DNA of 8,530 nucleotides from the NCBI GenBank assembly GCA_043802345.1, contig JAZDLC010000063.1:1-8530 (forward strand), given 5' to 3'. The stretch is from JAZDLC01 sp043802345. Lineage in GTDB: Bacteria > Planctomycetota > B15-G4 > JADJEK01. Each line of letters begins with the position of its first letter. The stretch's first letter is position 1. This document shows positions 6,570 to 8,530 of the stretch, piece by piece. A program made the position numbers and the translations under genes. The notes under the pieces were generated by a model that saw nothing but the letters and a program-made list of their open reading frames with translations, did no database searches and was not told the origin of the DNA.

Positions 6570-6595
6570 CCAAGGCTTCTCTCAAGGAGGTTGGC
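6569..6595 (+). promoter_or_regulatory. Hairpin enclosing the Shine-Dalgarno of the large secreted protein
   Basis: GCCAA (6569-6573) pairs with TTGGC (6591-6595). Inside, CTTCT (6576-6580) can pair with AGGAG (6585-6589) with one G-U pair and a CTCA loop. The second stem would occlude the ribosome binding site just before the GTG. Pairing was found by eye; stability was not computed. Confidence 0.4.
6584..6590 (+). promoter_or_regulatory. Consensus ribosome binding site of the large secreted protein
   Basis: AAGGAGG is followed by a six-base spacer and GTG at 6597. This is the strongest Shine-Dalgarno match in the window and fixes the GTG start. It lies inside a predicted hairpin (6569-6595). 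Confidence 0.85.
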
Positions 6596-6596
6596 C

Positions 6597-8530
6597 GTGA
6601 ATCGAATCGGCTGTACTGCCCTCTTTCTCTTCCTCGCCACAAGCCCCTGCCCCGGGGGTGAGGGAGAATTCGCGCTGGAGGCGGGAGGATTCCGCCTCCT
6701 TGTCACCCGGGAAGGCGAGGGTCACCGGGTCGAACTCTCCCTGGCAGACCGGGTCGCGATGCGCTCCCCCGAGCAAGGGACATGGTCGGTCGGCGTGGGC
6801 TGGAAGGACGAGTGGCCGGCGACATGGTGCCACGGCACGGCGCAGGAGCCGAAGCGGCTCGGCGACTGGATTGTCTTGAGCGGCGAGGTCGAGACTCCGG
6901 CCGGGAACTGGGCGGTGCGCGACTCGTATCGGGTGAAGGGAGCCGTGGTCGAAGGCGTGCGCAGGTGGCAGTGGCTCGGCGAAAAGCCGACCGGGCCGTG
7001 CGTGCTCACGGTCAGGTGGAGCACGCCTGGTGAGGGCCAGGGCGCGGTCCTTCCGGGAATCCTGTACCACGGCAACCCGTCGGGCCGGAGCTCCGGTGAA
7101 GCGGGATGGGGAGGAGTCGTCCCGCTGTATGCGGGCAAACCGGGCGAGGCGGCCTACTTCGAGGAGCACCGCTTCCCCGCTCCCTTCGTCTCCTTCGAGT
7201 GGGCAGAAAGCGGAGCCGCGGGTTTCGGGAAGGGAGCAGCGCTCCATTCCCTGCCGTCCCCCGTTCCCCACGCCGTCGTGGACGATCTCTGGTGGACGCT
7301 CGGACTCACCGCGCAGGAGGATGGGACGGAACTCGCGCTGCTCTCCGGCCCGCGGGTGATCAACGGGATGAGGGGCGCGGTCAAGGCGTTCCAGAGCGGA
7401 ACGGCGCTGGTCAAAAGCGCCTATGCGGACTTCCCGCCCGGCGCGATCGTGGAGAAGACCTTCTACCTCGAGGTCTTTCCCGTGCAGGAGCGCGGATCCG
7501 GTTTCCGCCGGCCGCTCCGGAACGCGCTCGACCGTCTCGGACCATTCTCCGCGAACGGCCTTCCTTCGGTCGCGGAGATCGCCCGCGCGAAGCTCCGCTT
7601 CGCCCTCTCGCGCTGGCGGGAGAACGAGCATCCCGGCTTCGCGATGTACCCGGAAGGCGGAGATCGGCACGACCTCTACGTCATGGGCTGGGCGGGGCAA
7701 TCGGAGGCCCCGGGGTACGCGCTGCAGGTCCTGGCGGAGCCTTTGGGCGATCCGCGGCTCTCTGAGATCGCCCGCGCCTGCCTCGACACCCTGGCCAGGT
7801 CCCCGTTCGACGCGGGAGGCTTTCAGGTCGCCTACGACGGCAAAAGCGGCGAGTGGTCGCGACAGGACCCGGTCTCACAGGGACAGGCGATGACGAACTT
7901 CGCCCGCGCGATCCGCTTCGGCCGGCGCCAGGGGACGGACACGTCGGCCTGGGAGAGTTTTCTGCGCCACGCCTGCGACGTGCACGCGACCCGCATCCTC
8001 GCCGAGAACTGGCGGCCGGCATCGACGGCGGAGGCCTTCCTGGTCACACCCCTCTGCCTTGGCTTCGAGCTGTTCGGCGATGACCGGTACCGAGGCGCCG
8101 CCCTGCGTGCCGTGCAGCATTACGCCGCGCGGCATCTCTCCATGGAGGAGCCGTACTGGGGAGGAACCCTCGACGCGCGCTGCGAGGACAAGGAGGGGGC
8201 ATGGGCGGGATTCGAGGCGTTCCTCGCGGCGTACGACATGACGGGTGACGTGCGCTGGCTCCAGGCGGCGGGGCATGCCTGCGACGTGGCGCTCACCTAC
8301 ACCTACCTCTGGGACGTCGACCTCCCGCCCGGCCGGCTGCGGGATCACGACCTGAAGACGCGGGGCTGGACGAGCGTCTCGGTGCAGAACATGCACCTCG
8401 ACGTCTTCGGCGTGGTCTACGCGCCGGAGATCTGGCAGCTCGGCGAGCTGACCGGACGCAGGGACCTGCAGGATCTCGCGCTGCTGATGTACCGGAGCTG
8501 CGGACAGATGATCGATGCGTTCGGCAGCCA
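6597..8530 (+). CDS. Large secreted protein, beta-rich N-terminus plus predicted alpha/alpha-barrel (glycoside-hydrolase-like), 3' end outside window
   Basis: The frame starting at the GTG at 6597 has no stop through the window end (644 complete codons). The start is supported by a consensus AAGGAGG (6584-6590) six bases upstream and by an immediate export signal (NRIGCTALFLFLATS). Residues 22 to about 300 read as alternating strands rich in Trp and Gly. From about 322 on, paired helices alternate with loops rich in aromatic and acidic residues: DRHDLYVMGWAGQ (356-368), DAGGFQVAYDGKSGEW (405-420), YWGGTLDARCEDKEGAW (520-536) and TRGWTSVSVQNMHLDV (588-603). This resembles six-hairpin (alpha/alpha)6 glycosidases or polysaccharide lyases with a beta-sandwich in front. 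Acidic residues in those loops (D356, D359, D414, E530, D531, E533) are catalytic candidates, none proven. I do not recognise the exact family. A long antisense open frame (6582-7700) overlaps it but lacks protein-like features. Confidence 0.88.
   Translation, partial: MNRIGCTALFLFLATSPCPGGEGEFALEAGGFRLLVTREGEGHRVELSLADRVAMRSPEQGTWSVGVGWKDEWPATWCHGTAQEPKRLGDWIVLSGEVETPAGNWAVRDSYRVKGAVVEGVRRWQWLGEKPTGPCVLTVRWSTPGEGQGAVLPGILYHGNPSGRSSGEAGWGGVVPLYAGKPGEAAYFEEHRFPAPFVSFEWAESGAAGFGKGAALHSLPSPVPHAVVDDLWWTLGLTAQEDGTELALLSGPRVINGMRGAVKAFQSGTALVKSAYADFPPGAIVEKTFYLEVFPVQERGSGFRRPLRNALDRLGPFSANGLPSVAEIARAKLRFALSRWRENEHPGFAMYPEGGDRHDLYVMGWAGQSEAPGYALQVLAEPLGDPRLSEIARACLDTLARSPFDAGGFQVAYDGKSGEWSRQDPVSQGQAMTNFARAIRFGRRQGTDTSAWESFLRHACDVHATRILAENWRPASTAEAFLVTPLCLGFELFGDDRYRGAALRAVQHYAARHLSMEEPYWGGTLDARCEDKEGAWAGFEAFLAAYDMTGDVRWLQAAGHACDVALTYTYLWDVDLPPGRLRDHDLKTRGWTSVSVQNMHLDVFGVVYAPEIWQLGELTGRRDLQDLALLMYRSCGQMIDAFGS

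Noticed and set aside
6582..7700. 372-codon minus-strand open frame opposite the large secreted protein
   Set aside because: No ribosome site and a Pro/Arg-rich sequence. The plus strand has a consensus Shine-Dalgarno, a signal peptide and a continuous frame to the window end.

Overview
The window is GC-rich, densely coding DNA from a diderm bacterium. An RND efflux subunit, two proteins with lipobox signal peptides and a secreted protease with a C-terminal sorting-like tail all point to two membranes. A DUF1080 lipoprotein and a large secreted six-hairpin-glycosidase-like protein lean towards the Planctomycetota/Verrucomicrobiota/Acidobacteriota-type or related GC-rich uncultured phyla, but nothing here fixes the taxon. 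No rRNA, tRNA, CRISPR array, insertion sequence or integration site was seen. No stretch above 300 bases lacks a gene; the longest gap is 182 bases.

Layout. (1) 2-1135, plus strand: C-terminal part of an HAE1-type RND transporter, cut by the window edge. (2) 1148-3649, minus strand: an 833-residue multidomain protein, made of a GT2 glycosyltransferase, a six-helix membrane block resembling half of an MMPL exporter, a PlsC-type acyltransferase and a class I methyltransferase-like domain. (3) 3693-5024, minus strand: a secreted subtilisin-like (S8) protease, 43 bases upstream of gene 2 and probably co-transcribed with it from a TATAAT promoter at 5060-5088. (4) 5126-5911, plus strand: a DUF1080 (3-keto-disaccharide hydrolase-like) lipoprotein. 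(5) 5968-6414, minus strand: a small methionine-rich lipoprotein. (6) 6597 to beyond the window end, plus strand: a large secreted protein with a beta-rich N-terminal part and a predicted alpha/alpha-barrel. It starts at a GTG behind a consensus AAGGAGG and has no stop in the window.

How they fit together. The DUF1080 protein and the 6597 protein both look like exported carbohydrate-processing proteins, though they are separate transcription units. The fusion protein is the most unusual object. Its four parts each resemble a component of aryl-polyene-type (APE) pigment clusters (GT2, acyltransferase, MMPL exporter, methyltransferase), yet they sit in one polypeptide without the ketosynthase, ligase, dehydratase or ammonia-lyase genes of such a cluster. 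I infer a stand-alone glycolipid-type enzyme derived from that machinery, with eroded exporter and methyltransferase parts. Upstream of gene 6, two consecutive hairpins lie directly before the start, the second enclosing the ribosome binding site.
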